Below are positions 37,701-50,104 of a stretch of 64,000 nt of DNA, in pieces. Source of the stretch: Ceriagrion tenellum. Its lineage: Eukaryota; Arthropoda; Insecta; Odonata; Coenagrionidae. Both the position numbers and the translations under genes were made by a program. Each line of letters starts with the position of its first letter. Positions within the stretch are counted from its first letter, which is position 1. A model generated the notes under the pieces. The model was not told where the DNA came from. It did not search any database and saw nothing but the letters and a program-made list of their open reading frames with translations. The stretch is from NCBI GenBank assembly GCA_963169105.1, contig OY720636.1:72342123-72406122 (forward strand), read 5' to 3'.

Positions 37701-39067
37701 AGATCTTTAAACGACTGAGGTCATTTAATGGAGGGAGATAAATGCTTGATACTCGAACAGTGACATTGAGGATGAAACAACATGATTCAAGGATCTAATG
37801 CTAAGATTGACTCTCGATCAGGAGTAATGTGGTCTTCGTAAGCAATTAGGAAACCTTCAACCCAAATTCAATTCACTCAAGTAGCCGCTGATTTATATAG
37901 GACACATTTCACGGATAACATAAAAAAGGTTTGTTTAAGCAAAATATTTCCACAAGCCTTCTGACAAGAGATTTCCTTTGAAGAGCTCAAGAGCTAATAT
38001 GGCAATCATATGAACCTACAGCCGGTACGTAGGTACCTACCTAGCCACCTACTCAAAAATCTGGTCAACTTACCAATTTGCTGATGTGAAATAATTCTGA
38101 GTAATTTGGCGTAGCTATCGCTGCAGATGACGGTGACTTTTCCATCATTATTTAAATCGTAGAAGAGAGAAGCCGTACATGAGATCATTTTCGTGGTATC
38201 TGTATCAAGAGAGTATTTTCAAGGTCTCGCAGCGTCGAGACTCATTAAAGAGCTAGTCGGCTAATTCTCACAGGGAGTCCTCGGTAAAGTTGCAGGAGGT
38301 AACGTGATCCCTCCATTTGTGATCATAATGCATCTGGATTTCCCTTACGGGCCCGCTCTGGGCTACAGGCGCTCTTACGGAGCCCGCATCTGGATTTCCC
38401 TTCCCTTTGGTTACGACAACGCCGCTGAATTTTAGTCCGCAGGGAAAGTTAAGGGTCTAATCGCCTTTGACGCCACCAAGCAAGACGGAGGAATAGAAAA
38501 ACTGAACCATCAGCAGGAAGATGCGAGAGCGGGGTTTCCTTTCAGGAGTAAAAATGGAATGTAATCCATCTACACCCCGCCTAAATTCAGCATCATAGGT
38601 TGAGATGATGAGAAGAGATTATGAAGAAAGTAGGGTAATTGGAAGAAGCGCAACGGGCAAGAAATATATAGCCCAAATTATTTTGGTGCTTTGACCAGTA
38701 TCAGTCACTATTTTCAATAACAACTGATGTTCGACAAAAATTGCGATATCGTGTATTTGAAAAGCAGTCAAGAGAACTCGAGTAAATAGGTATAGAATTA
38801 TAGCGTCGAATTCCATCTACACCTTATCTCTGCTATACAAGCATATATTTTGCAACGTGTAGAGTGATCCGTTAAAGTTTCTCTTCCATGGTTAAGTTAT
38901 AACAAAAACACGATAACATTATCCACATATGCATTTCTTTTCCCATGTTATCTGTCTTACCAAATTCATAATATAATTTTCACATTTAATTGTCAAAGTA
39001 GCTTAACGACATTGTATAGACCTTCAGATTTTTCAACATCTACGGGGCAGAATACTGACAGTTAACA
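34800..39067. other. AT-rich anonymous DNA with minor tandem duplications
   Basis: No supported gene. Two short imperfect tandem duplications are visible: TTCCCTTGAAGTAA units near 35319 and 35347, and TTGACCTATGGCTTTTGATA units near 36174 and 36208. Two GCATCTGGATTTCCCTT copies lie near 38331 and 38386. Confidence 0.45.
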
Positions 39068-39261
39068 GGCAAAGGATAACAATGATACTCAAACGATATC
39101 GTACTGTCTACCAAATTTATTTCAAACTCTTACAAGAGTGTTTCAACTGTCTATCAATCAATAAATTTGGTAGACAGTACGATATCGCTTGAGTATCATT
39201 GTTAAATATGCTGTTCTACAATATCTCGCCGGAGAAAGTGGAGTTTATTGGCAAAGGATAA
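39068..39261. repeat. Fold-back hairpin flanked by 12-bp direct repeats
   Basis: Arms 39078-39121 and 39160-39203 are reverse complements over 44 bp with a single mismatch, separated by 38 nt that contain a smaller hairpin (AAACTCTT / AAGAGTGTTT). The single mismatch would be a G-U pair in a minus-strand transcript. GGCAAAGGATAA occurs at 39068-39079 and again at 39250-39261, in direct orientation around the structure. It could be a fold-back transposon or MITE with a target duplication, or the source of a small-RNA precursor. No ORF is contained. Confidence 0.85.
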
Positions 39262-42200
39262 TATTTGACGCCAGAATTAGTTGCCGTTTAGAAGCAGAGA
39301 GAGGGAAAATGGTTGTAACAAAAAACTGCTATTTAAGTAATAAATAGTATCCTGGATGGAACCATTTCCACCAATGCTTGTTTGCATCGTAAAAGTCGTT
39401 TTAAACAGGCAAAGACTTCAAGTCTACCGATATGACCATTATTTCCTTTCACATAAAAGCTAATACTTCCATGAACACTGTACGCAAATCAATTTTCAAG
39501 ATTTACCTCCTGATAATATTCTTTCACTCAAAAAGAGTAACCAGCAACGCTTCATAAACATAAAAAAGAGGAATGTTTCTTAAAAATAGGGAATGTAGGA
39601 AACATAAATATCACAGATGATTCTCAGACGTCGCCCATCTCAGTAATACCTGCTGTTATCGTAACTCGATCGCAGCAGAATTATAGCTGAATTTTCAGAC
39701 CGGAACGCACAATGATGCAAAAAGATGGCTGGTCCTTTTTGGGATGGAAGGTGGATCTATTCATAGCTTCGTTGCTCCTGAGAGGAGATAAATTAGGAAC
39801 GTATGGCGCCCGCTAGGAATTGAGAACTAGGAAATTCCAGTTCATGAGTTAATGGTCCTGTGAAAAACTATATAGCACATGAACTATGATTGATCTACGA
39901 CCCAAGAATGCAGAATGTCATAATCCTTGAAATGAGAACGAGAAAGTAGGAGTCTCTTTCCGCCTTTCAACAAGCTTGGGGGGGGGGGGGGGATCAAGCG
40001 CTGCTTTGCTCTACATTTTACCACCTGAATTTATTTCCTCATGGGGGCATCATTTTATTTTTTACGGATCGGCTCCACTGGTGGAGTACCAATCAGCAGT
40101 CAAATATAAATATATCTCCATTAACTACTGTAAACCCAAATTAAGGTGGTAATCCTAGCTCCGAGGATGATGCGGTTTTTAACTCATTCATCTTGCTTCC
40201 TGCAATATCTTTATCCGTAAGCTACAGTTAATTTGAGACTTTAATCACACTTTCGAAGCAAAGTAGCCCGAAAACAAAGCAAGAAAAAATGAAAATGCTG
40301 AAAGAATAATGACTGTGCTTCACTAAAATAGGGATTTATTAAACAAGTGGGTTATAAATTTTTCGTATTACACACCCTTAGCAGATCATTTTCAGTCATC
40401 AAACACCATACACATGGATCAAATAGAGTGTCCAAACATGTTAACCATAAATCAACTCTTTGCTGAAGTCCTAAACCTCGTAGCATATACCCCTTGAGAG
40501 TAGCGTACTTGTTAGACAACTGCTTACTTGACACATAGTAGAATTTAATTGAGGGTACCCAAACCCATTTCCCCAACAACTACCGTCTGCGGTTTGGGAA
40601 AGATGAATGAATACCTTCACCGTTAACAATCCCAGATGAGTGCTCGGAGATCATACCCCCGGCGCCCTAAACGGGGTCCCCTAATAACCTAGTAAAGGAT
40701 TCCATTGTTGGGTTGATAGTTTGTCCCGTGGTTAGTCACTGGCGAGGAATTTGTTTTCCAGTAAACCACCACAATTAGGATGAACAATGATACTTTCAGT
40801 TTCCGACCTGCGCCTAGTCTGGCTTTTAGAGTTCGAAATTTTTACGGACATAGGTGTTCTTAATTCTTAGTTTTCCACTTTTACCTTTAAATAGTTCCTT
40901 CCTCTGCTATTTGCACTTGCTAAACTTTCAATACAGTCTAAATTCCGCATTCATTTTTTTCTTTCCATTATCCCTTCAATCGCAGCTTTCAGCGTCCTGC
41001 AGCTACCTAATATGAAACATATTCTTTCTATCCCATTGACATTTCTCACATCAGTTTCTCCTATGACATACCTATTATACCTAACCCCAAGAGGGTTTTA
41101 CCACTCAACCCAGCTTAATTTATTTGTTTTTCTGCTGGCATCTCTTAAAGGCCTCCATCTATGCTCATCATAATTCCTCAGAGACCAATTATCAGATTAA
41201 AACAGAGCTATTCTCAATGTTAACGTTTCATTTAACCTTGTATTTACATCTTATTTTTGCGCCCCGCTATACGTTTTCTCTTCTTAGAAAACGCTAACTA
41301 CGAAAAAGTAATTCTTCTCACCATGACCTTACCATAAACATACTTACATATCTGATACAAATATAACATATTTACGTATCAAAACAAAACTTAGAGCCAA
41401 AGACCATAGTTTTACACCACTGACAAAAATATCTGATAAACAAGGACATAACCATACTTATGCATGTAAAGTACATGAATGATGCAGAGATACTATCACA
41501 GCAAAAGGAGGCCAACCGATTTGTAATGAAAGTTTCACTTTTTCCAAGAACAAACCTAAGTGCCCATCTGTTGGTGTTGATTCCCTTGGATAGGAGCAAA
41601 TTCTTTGAATAAACAGTTAAAATTCGACCAGTCATGCAAAGATAGTGGAAAACAAAACTCATTAAGCTTCCGCTTCGTAGAAAATATTCCTTGTAGAAAA
41701 AATTGTAGAAAACACATCAACTTGAGTCTACCAATAGCATAAGATAAGAGCAATAATGAGCATATGAAAAGGTGTTTAAGAAACAGATGGCCCTATAATT
41801 TGAATGAAGGTTAAAGAACTCTTTCCAAAAATACCTCATCTCCGTATTTCCCGTCTCGATAACATTTTCCTCGGGGTATTTTTTGGCTGAGAAACTGCTC
41901 TACAACCGTTACGACGAAGGTTTCCCCGTTGGACTACAAAGCTAAATTCATATCATTTTCTAATTAACCAAAAAATATATTTGTACGAATTTACAATAAT
42001 CAGACAGTTTAAGCCTAATGCAAGGAGTCGAAACACCACAGCTTGCAAATTTCAATGTAACCTTCTGATTCATAGTTAATCCTTCCTCGCACAATGTCGG
42101 TGCAAATGTTTCTTATTCATGCTATGAAGTTGGATCATCCCATCTGCGATGATTTGTCTTAAAATTAAGCCAAGCAGTATGAAATATAAACACTTGCGCA

Positions 42201-45200
42201 GAAGGAAAAATAAAATTTTATCACAACTTCTGCCAATAGAGTGTGATTATTAAGAGAAACTTTAGGGACATAATTAAATGCATTCTTAAGCAATGTCGTC
42301 ATTTTGTTATGCGGAAAAATGTAACATACCGTCAAACAAAAATAACTGGGCGAAATAAACTTAAGTGACAGCTCATACGATTTCATTAGATGATACAACA
42401 AACCAAATATTTCGGTAAATTAATGTAGTAGAAATTTGTTAATACAGGCCATTTTACCAGGAGTTCTTTGGGTATGAGAAATTCTACAGACATTTTTTCT
42501 GAGAAGCACCCCGCCTGAGAAGTCAGCACGTAGCAGAAGTCAGAAAAAGGTCGCCTTTGGTTTGGTCATGCATGAAGTGTCAATATATGCACATTTAGCC
42601 CATGGTAAGTCGCGGTAAGACTCCCCCTTCATCATTCTATCCAAAATACACAACAACATGATCTAAGATTACCGGAGTAATGTACGAAATACTTCTTGAA
42701 TGTAGTAATGCGAGAAGATTCTAATTTTTAAAGAACATACGAGGGAAGATGAATCGTATATTCAATCGAAGAATAATATTTCAACAGACATAAAAAGTCA
42801 AGCATGTAAGCTGGTATTAAAATACTCGATTGAATTTAAGATGAGAATCCACGCGTACAAGACGTTTGCATTAACTTCAATCGAGAGTTCAGTCTTTCCA
42901 CGAGTGATTATTGATCTGGTCGGTAGATAAACGAATCCGGATAACATCAGCATAATATTTCGGATGTCAAGACGGATTATCAGTTCGAAGGTGTCTATTT
43001 GCTTCATCTAATTGGTGTCAAGATGGATAAACATAGTTGGACTCCATAAATTACAATTCTTGCCTAACAAGAACGTATTATAAAATTTGATCACTTATCA
43101 GTCAATCCACAAATTACGTGTACAGTTCTTGAAATCTTAAGTTCAGGGTGTTATCCACGACAGTGTTAGTTTTCTCATGATAATTTAACACTTCCTGCAT
43201 ATAAATTAAACAAAGGCATTTCTCTCTTTAAAAATGGCAAATAACTAATATAAATCGCTTACTCCGAAAGGGGACGGCGTGATTGGTATGTATGTATGTA
43301 AATATGATATATTCGCATTTTTTATCTATACTTAGTAACAGAAAGAAATATGATCACCATTGAATTTTTCTGGAAATAATTGTATAATTTATCTCATTAT
43401 CATCGCCATCCATAAATAGCATTAGATGCTTTTATCACACAATTACCTATAAGCTGTTTATATATGATAGGAAAAGCAGAGAGAGCTTATATCTCCTTCA
43501 GAGATATCTAGATTGGCATAATACAGTTATAATCAGATATGACCTAAGGTCTCTTCCTGTTCTCTAGATAGTTATCAGTTAATCTCAGTCGAACTTTCCA
43601 AGAGAGACGAAAGAAAATAATAAAAGGCGTGGAAAAGAGGAGTGACATGCGAGTGTTGGAAGACGAAATGATGCACCGGGAAGGAAAAGATCCGATGAGG
43701 ATACAAATCAAACAAAGAATTTCCATCAGTGCTATATCTTCACCCATCATAAATACTAAAACATTATCGCCTATTGAACCAAGAGGAAAAACTGAACATT
43801 TCACGGAAGAAGAATTTATTAATCGAATATGTAAGTTTACCACTGATTATTAGACAGAGGGCGTTTAGACGGGAATAATAGCGGTAAGGAGTAGATACCT
43901 TGCTCTTAAAAATAAAATTGAGTATGCAAATACATACTTTTATTTTGAATTAGAGTGTGGTTGATTGCGGTGAGAATCAGCTTCCTGTTCATTGAAATCA
44001 TCCTTCGATCTCAATAGATGTAAATCAATGATAATGATAAACAAGTCATCCGAGAAGTTACATGGAGGCAACATGTCCAACTCAGCACGAAGGAAAAGCT
44101 AACTATCAAAATTTAAAGGAACTCGCGGAAGTAAAAAGAAAACAGCGGGTTGGGAACTTGTCCAAAGAACAAGTTAACGAGTGGATTTAACTCGTGTTCT
44201 ATATGCTGATATAACAGAGTTTCTCCGGGAACGGCGGAAGATGGTATGGGGGTTCTTTTAAGCAAGCCATTCTCACCATGAATTAGACGTTCGGTGGTTT
44301 AAGATTATATAGGAAAGCTGAATGATGGCGGGCGTATGGTAAGCATATTTTCTTACAGCAACGGGTACTGCGCAAGGGAAAGTGAGCTACTAAGAAGTAC
44401 GCACTTCGAAGGAAAGCCACTATTTTAAACTACACTGACCGAATTGAGTTTATCGAACACATCTAAGACAGAAAACGATGCAGAAAGGGATTAAAACGTA
44501 CATGGATCAATGGAGGAGCTAACACTATTTACGAATGCTGTGAATGAACCAATGGATGGGCTTAATGAAGCAAGCGAAGAGTTGGAGAAATAGAAACCTT
44601 TAGAAGTTATCGCCAGCGGCAAGCTAATTCCACTCGTTCTGAAACCAGAAAGCTCGACGTACACTGCAACGCCGGGAACCAGGAAGAGAATACCTAGACA
44701 GGCAGGAAAATGAGCCTGATGAATGGCTATTAGGTAGCCCAATACGTCCCAGCAGAAAGTCAATAGGTAACAAAATAGAAGTAGGTACTAATGGTCCATT
44801 GCGAAGGGGTAATATTGATTTAGTGGTTGATTATTTTCTGATAAAGCTTTTTCTTCAATAAACACACGGACAATTGTCAATATCTGCAGCAGTTATCATC
44901 CCAAAAACTAGTCTGAGGCACTTCATACTCTTTTGAGCCAACACGTTGATTCTTAAATAAGTATTCCAACTAGATTGGTTAATCTCATCCTAGAATATCT
45001 TCCTCGGTAAGCATTCCTTTTCATTTATCATCCAATTATCGTTTTCACAAGGCTATCATGTCTCATTATCTGTTCAATAGGTCTGAACGTTCTACTTCAC
45101 TTGGTTTTCATTTAACATTCTCACTCACCATCAATAGGCAGGAATTCTATAGAGCTAATTATCTAAGTAGATTCCATCTTCTTCCTTCATTCTTTCATTT

Positions 45201-45359
45201 CTTCATACATTCATTCTTCCCCATATTACGATGCGTCGTGACGTGTCAGTAGCTCCCAACCTTCTTTATAAGGTTGCAGTGACATTTCAAGCTTCACTCC
45301 CGTACGAGAGAGGAAATGGGATCAGATTCCTCTATATTTAAATCCCCCTTCAACAGGAT
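39262..45359. other. AT-rich anonymous DNA
   Basis: About 6 kb with no supported gene. It contains the poly-G tract at 39978-39992. The longest ORFs are about 99 codons (43843-43544 minus) and lack recognisable domains. Confidence 0.45.
39978..39992 (+). repeat. G15 homopolymer
   Basis: Fifteen consecutive G residues after CAAGCTT. Length may be unreliable in assembly. Confidence 0.9.
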
Positions 45360-45640
45360 CTTCCCTCAAAAATTTACTAGCGGGCGCGGAGACGGTTCAT
45401 GCGGAAACAATCATATGACACCGGAAGACGGCTGTGCGATTGGGATGAATTGCGGGCCGAATCTCCGCAGATGAAAACCGGCGACGACCGTTAGCGTGCG
45501 GATGACCAAGGCGAGAGCACCGACGCGTGCGGTGCTGAATCATTTCGATCTGGACGAAGACGTGTGGTGCTCTGCACCGCCATCGACGGCGCGTGTTGGG
45601 AGTCGATGGGCGCCAGGTGGAGGATCACGAGCACAGAACG
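45360..45640. promoter_or_regulatory. GC-rich island
   Basis: Dense CpG (GCGGGCGCGGAGACGG near 45380; several CGACG and CGCG steps to 45620). A minus-strand ORF of 83 codons (45742-45491) is not recognised. Possible promoter or exon. Confidence 0.25.
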
Positions 45641-47869
45641 AGTAAAGTCATATGACGGGATTGCGGTGATCTGATGCGAAACGCTTTTAATGTCCACTTT
45701 ATGCTTATGACTCTGATATTCGAACCTCTTGGGAGAGACCATAACGCAGAACCATAAAGTGAAAAATTCTCGGCCCTAAATTCCACATTTTGTGTGCAAA
45801 AGCATTAAAGGGCCACGAGATTCAAGGCAGACCAAAGGATGCATAAATGGACCATTTCGGGAGGAATATTGGAAGAGAATACCTTAAGGGTGTAATATTT
45901 AAGCATCGAATAGGAAGGTATGGATGCAGCAGTAAGTCAACATCTGGATTAAAAATTGATAATGTTCACGTCAACCGACGAGATTTTGGCAAGTGAGAAG
46001 GAATAACCACCAGATCGATCAGTTCGTGGCAGCTTACCTCTCCGTTCTCCTTCCAGTAACCTCTTCATCCAATCATTCATTCTTCATTCCAACTTCCTCA
46101 TACCTTGCCTCGTGCTTTCCATCTTTGATCTTATTCGTTGAATCTTCTCGTTCCATTCTTGATACATTACTATTTCCAAGATGCTGCTGTATCTCTAAAT
46201 GGATATTTGTGATGAGCGGAAAAAAAATGCGAAAGACTTCCATTCGCAGTACAGGAAGACTCATGGTTAGACAATCATTAGGCGTGCAATCAAAACATCC
46301 AAGTTCAAAATCCAAATAAGAAAAATAAATTTCCTCAACGTTCAATGTCCGAAATTTTGAGAAAATAGTGGATGACAGCCAAAATGCTACTACTGTAGTA
46401 CATTCTACATTTATTTCATTTCTAACAGTTCATAGCAAAATATGTTAGTTGTATCGGGAGTGTTTTACACTTATATCGTAGAAATAATTTGACCTCAGTT
46501 TCATAACATATTTAATAAATAATTTTGAAGAGAACTCGAACTTCATAAGGAGGAAAATGCACGATAATAAAATAGCATAATCAATGGCACGGAACCTAAT
46601 AGCCATCGAAAAAAAGTGAAGCCGAACTCTCACCCAAATACAAGAGGTTTTGCAAAATTTTAAACCAGGAATAAAGGTCCATCAATTGAAAATATCAGCA
46701 TAAGCCTGAAATATTTGAAAATGTTTTTCCAACTTTTCCAATATTTTGAGAAAATTTGCAGAACACATAGTTATTATCCTACATCAAGTTAAGCAAATAA
46801 AAATACAGCATTGGAGCTTGATAACTTATCTTAAGTTTACAGAATCAACCACAAATGTCCCGAACGCTTTGTCACCACCGGATTTATAATAGAGCAGTTT
46901 TTAATAAAGCGGCAGAAAATTCTATAAAAGTATAAAATAAATTCTTACTATGCTAATGCATTAATGCAAGCGAATCACATAGTAAAATGGATTGCGTACG
47001 GAAGCACCAAACATAACACGCTGGTTGCTCGAGACTCATGTCTTACGTACTCCTGATCGCCTATGACAGACAGAAAAATCATAGAATTACAAATTATGTA
47101 TAACTTCAATGGATTTTATCGATCCCTTACTTCTCATTTTTTCCTTAAGAGAGACCATGGATAATATCAATCCATTTTATCACAGGGATATTTTTATATA
47201 ATCAGAATGGATCCAACAGGAGATATATCGTAACTTTCGAAACATCAGCAAAGAATTCGGATTGACATTACATTCATTGACAAAAGTTAAATAAACAACA
47301 GATTGAGTTGTGAAAAGGGAAAGTATATGGGAAACTAGGACATAGTTGTCTCTAGAGTAAACAATCAATGAAATCACATCTCAAGAAGCACCGAAAACTT
47401 CAGCTCTCACGAGAAGTGTGATGAAGCACTAGCACTGAGTTTCCACATAATTGGTATACATTTCCATGAGAGGGAAAACTGCAGCCAATATTGACAAGGA
47501 ACAATATGGCGAGGGCAAATGAAAAGAAGGTATAGCAGGAGAAAGTTGCATTAAGTCAGCTGCGCCAATGAGCGAGAAAGCATATTTTGGAGGGAAAACA
47601 GCGGAGACGGGGTAAAAATAGGGAAAAGTGAACTCAATGGCTGAACGCTGCACAAAATTGTAAGAAATAGTTGTCTTGTTTCCCCCAAGGCACTGAAACT
47701 CATTAAAAATTCATTTAAAAACGAAGTACACGACTATTCTGTTCTTACACCATAGCTATGCGTTTTCGGTAATATAAGAAACTTCTATATTTTCAAGAAG
47801 AATTTCGGTCATTTTACTTGCGTCCGCATAGCAATTCGAGTTTTTTATGCAGTATATAATTAAGGCTTG
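45641..47869. other. AT-rich anonymous DNA
   Basis: A 108-codon plus ORF (45993-46319) and a 90-codon minus ORF overlap; neither resembles a known family. Confidence 0.4.
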
Positions 47870-48125
47870 GGCCGGTATTCATAGTCCTCAATAATTACAG
47901 ATTCGTTTCAATCTATGATTATATCTCTAATTAATTACTGTTTCTTATTCATAGTCGTCAAAGAATCAGTGATTCGTCAATCGATGATTCTTGAATCAGA
48001 GATTCATCAATCTCCGATTATTATGTATTCATAGTCGTCAAATAATCATTGTTTATAGTTCTAGTATTCATAGTCAAGCAAACTGTAATTATTTGGCCAA
48101 ATAATCATTGATTCGTGAATTAAGC
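47870..48125 (+). repeat. Harbinger left terminus with iterated subterminal repeats
   Basis: The terminal inverted repeat is followed by three more copies of TATTCATAGTC (two extended to TATTCATAGTCGTCA at 47946 and 48026) and many interleaved AATC/GATT motifs such as GAATCAGTGATTCGTCAATC. Repeated subterminal motifs are typical candidate transposase-binding sites. Confidence 0.8.
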
Positions 48126-48405
48126 TCTCGACCGTAATTAATTAGAGTTTTTCTATGTTGCACTTCGGTAGTTCTGTGATTGTTTACGACATATTCTCGA
48201 CATGTCTTTACGTTCCAACTGTACAATTTTATACGGCAATAAAGGCATAGAAAAGTCTATATACTCTAGATGAACGTCTTGAATTGATTAGGATTATTGA
48301 CTACCTTGAACTGATTAGGATTTCCGTGCAATGGAAATTCGTTCGGATATATTAGCGTATGTGATTGCCGATGACGATGTACCAGAGTATCACTAAAGGC
48401 TGCGA

Positions 48406-49696
48406 AAAATACACATTAGGGATCCAACAAATCCAAATTACTCACATGGGGAGACTACGTACCCTGACTCGCCGATTTAAATGCCGTATTTACAATGCCG
48501 TGCACGAGGTCAAAGGCTAGTTCGCCTTGGACTTCGTCAAACGTATCCTAGTTGTATTGTAATTAATCAGTTTATAATCAGAAATATCCGCCCTTAGTAT
48601 AAAAAAGCTGGGAATATTTACTCTTGCCAGGTTGTTCTGGAGCCTCACATCACCCGTCTGAATCACCCTCTAAGCGACTTTTTTTATAACTCTTATTATC
48701 GCGCTTATGTAATATAGAATCGTTTGGTGTAGTGGTTAGCGCCGCGGATTTGTGCGTGAAGGTGATGGCGTTCGAGCCTTTTGGCCGCCGTTTTTTTTTT
48801 CCATCTTTATATTCACGACCAGAGAGAAATTTTTCCTCCGAGTTACATGTCATATCATAGGACTTCACCTCGCCTTTTTTCTCGTGATACTTTCCACAAA
48901 ATTCGTACTACAGGGTGAATCTTTAATGTCAATGGCCTCACTGGGGTCTGGTGATGGACCGCTTATGATATACGTCAAAATCTGTTTAAAATCCGTCATC
49001 TAACTTGCTGTAACAATAGACATGAGTGTTGACAGACGAAGAGTTTAATAGAGGATACCGATTCTCAAAACCCGTAGTGATCGAGTGTATTCTTCTTAGA
49101 ACTATTGTTCATATATCGACACTTTCCGCGAGGACTGACAGTTCCTCTTGTGCTACTGTGGCTCATTGCTTTGAGATTTTACGCTTAGGCATCGATATTG
49201 AATTGTTGATATCATATTACAAATTTAAAAAAATATATCACAGCGGTTTTTAATCACGTAGTATTTAAAAAATCTTCATGCTGAATTTAATCTCGGCCGA
49301 AATTGCCGTGAATGTTTTACTCGTAAGCTATCATCAATTGCTACTAATTACATATTTCAAATTTTCTTTATCGGTAATGATCAGATATAAATGCTGCTAC
49401 CGCTACTCTTCGTCTTCTTTAGTGTTTTACGTACATATGTAGGGATTGCTAGTTCTGTTTCGCAGCCAACGGTGTCCAGAACTGTGAAACATATAACTAA
49501 TCTTTTGGCCGTCCAAATAGCTGACACCATCAGACCGTCTGTTTCTCATGATGTTCAGGCAACGAATCGGTGCCTCAGGTGTCTCTTTGTGAGAATAGAA
49601 AAAAGAGGAGACCACACTTATGGTCGGACAATTCCTGACGTTAAACAGCACACGCTACATCATCAACACTTGCCGGAATACGATATTACTGTTTGT
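48406..49696 (+). pseudogene. HARBI1-like transposase, N-terminal pieces only
   Basis: Three separated segments match the order of Harbinger transposases. At 48406-48444 the frame reads KIHIRDPTNPNYS (the RIRDPTNP-type N-terminal motif). At 49026-49196 it reads LTDEEFNRGYRFSKPVVIECI (the D.EF..RYR..K..V segment), then a diverged stretch ending in LRLGI. At 49391-49696 it reads YVGIASSVSQPTVSRTVKHI, then TNLLAVQIADTIRP (the helix-turn-helix-like SQPTVSR segment) and QATNRCL. The expected IDGTH-type catalytic motif and the later acidic residues of the DDE domain are not seen. The first and second segments are separated by about 580 bp that include a SINE-like insert, and the second and third by about 190 bp. 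Intron interruption is an alternative, but frame and stop damage within the segments favours a pseudogene. Confidence 0.82.
48715..48800 (+). mobile_element. tRNA-derived SINE nested in the Harbinger element
   Basis: TTTGGTGTAGTGGTTAGCGC (48723-48742) is a near-perfect A-box region of Val/Glu-type tRNAs, and GGCGTTCGAGCC (48768-48779) is a B box. After it comes a T-rich run (48791-48800). The sequence lacks the pairing for a full tRNA fold. It lies between two parts of the transposase that should be contiguous, so it inserted after the Harbinger copy. The 3' limit could reach about 49020 but is not defined. Confidence 0.6.
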
Positions 49697-49929
49697 TGAT
49701 TTTCCCTAGCAACGCCTTTATTAACGTTGAATAATCATAAGAAATAATTCTAATGTAGTCACGGCTAATTCATTTTTATCAAAAAAACATTGCCAATCCA
49801 TTTTTTATTTTCTTTTTCAATATGCAATTAATAAAACTATATACTCAACTTGAATAAAAATTTAACGATACCCACAAAACGTTTTGCCTCTTCAATTTCT
49901 CATACCACTCAAAAATAAACATACATCCA

Positions 49930-50104
49930 ATCTGTAATTCACCAATTACAGATTGTCCCAAATAATTAGAGATTCATGAATCAGTGATTCATGAATTGGA
50001 GATTGTTTTCTGTCTATGAATACATAAATCAAATAATCAATGATTGACGAATAATCGTTGATTCTGCAATCATTGATTATTCATCCCGTCTATGAATACC
50101 GGCC
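49930..50104 (-). repeat. Harbinger right terminus with subterminal repeats
   Basis: The mirror of the left end: CTATGAATAC near 50013, the terminal CTATGAATACCGGCC, and alternating ATTCATGAATC and AATCAATGATT palindromes between them. Confidence 0.8.

Larger units (their letters stand above)
47870..50104 (+). mobile_element. PIF/Harbinger DNA transposon, inactive copy
   Basis: The left end GGCCGGTATTCATAG (from 47870) is the exact inverse of the right end CTATGAATACCGGCC (to 50104). The flanking trinucleotides are TTG on the left and TTA on the right, compatible with a decayed 3-bp TWA target duplication of Harbinger elements. Inside the left end, TATTCATAGTC recurs at 47876, 47946, 48026 and 48065; the inverted form GTCTATGAATA occurs at about 50012 and 50089. 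Both ends are packed with AATC/GATT palindromic units (47890-48125 and 49930-50085). The interior carries broken pieces of a HARBI1-like transposase, all on the plus strand, plus a SINE-like insertion. The C-terminal catalytic part was not found, so the copy is defective and would need a transposase in trans. Confidence 0.9.

Noticed and set aside
48723..48790. Functional tRNA gene
   Set aside because: The A and B boxes are good, but the acceptor and anticodon arms do not pair; SINE-derived is more likely.
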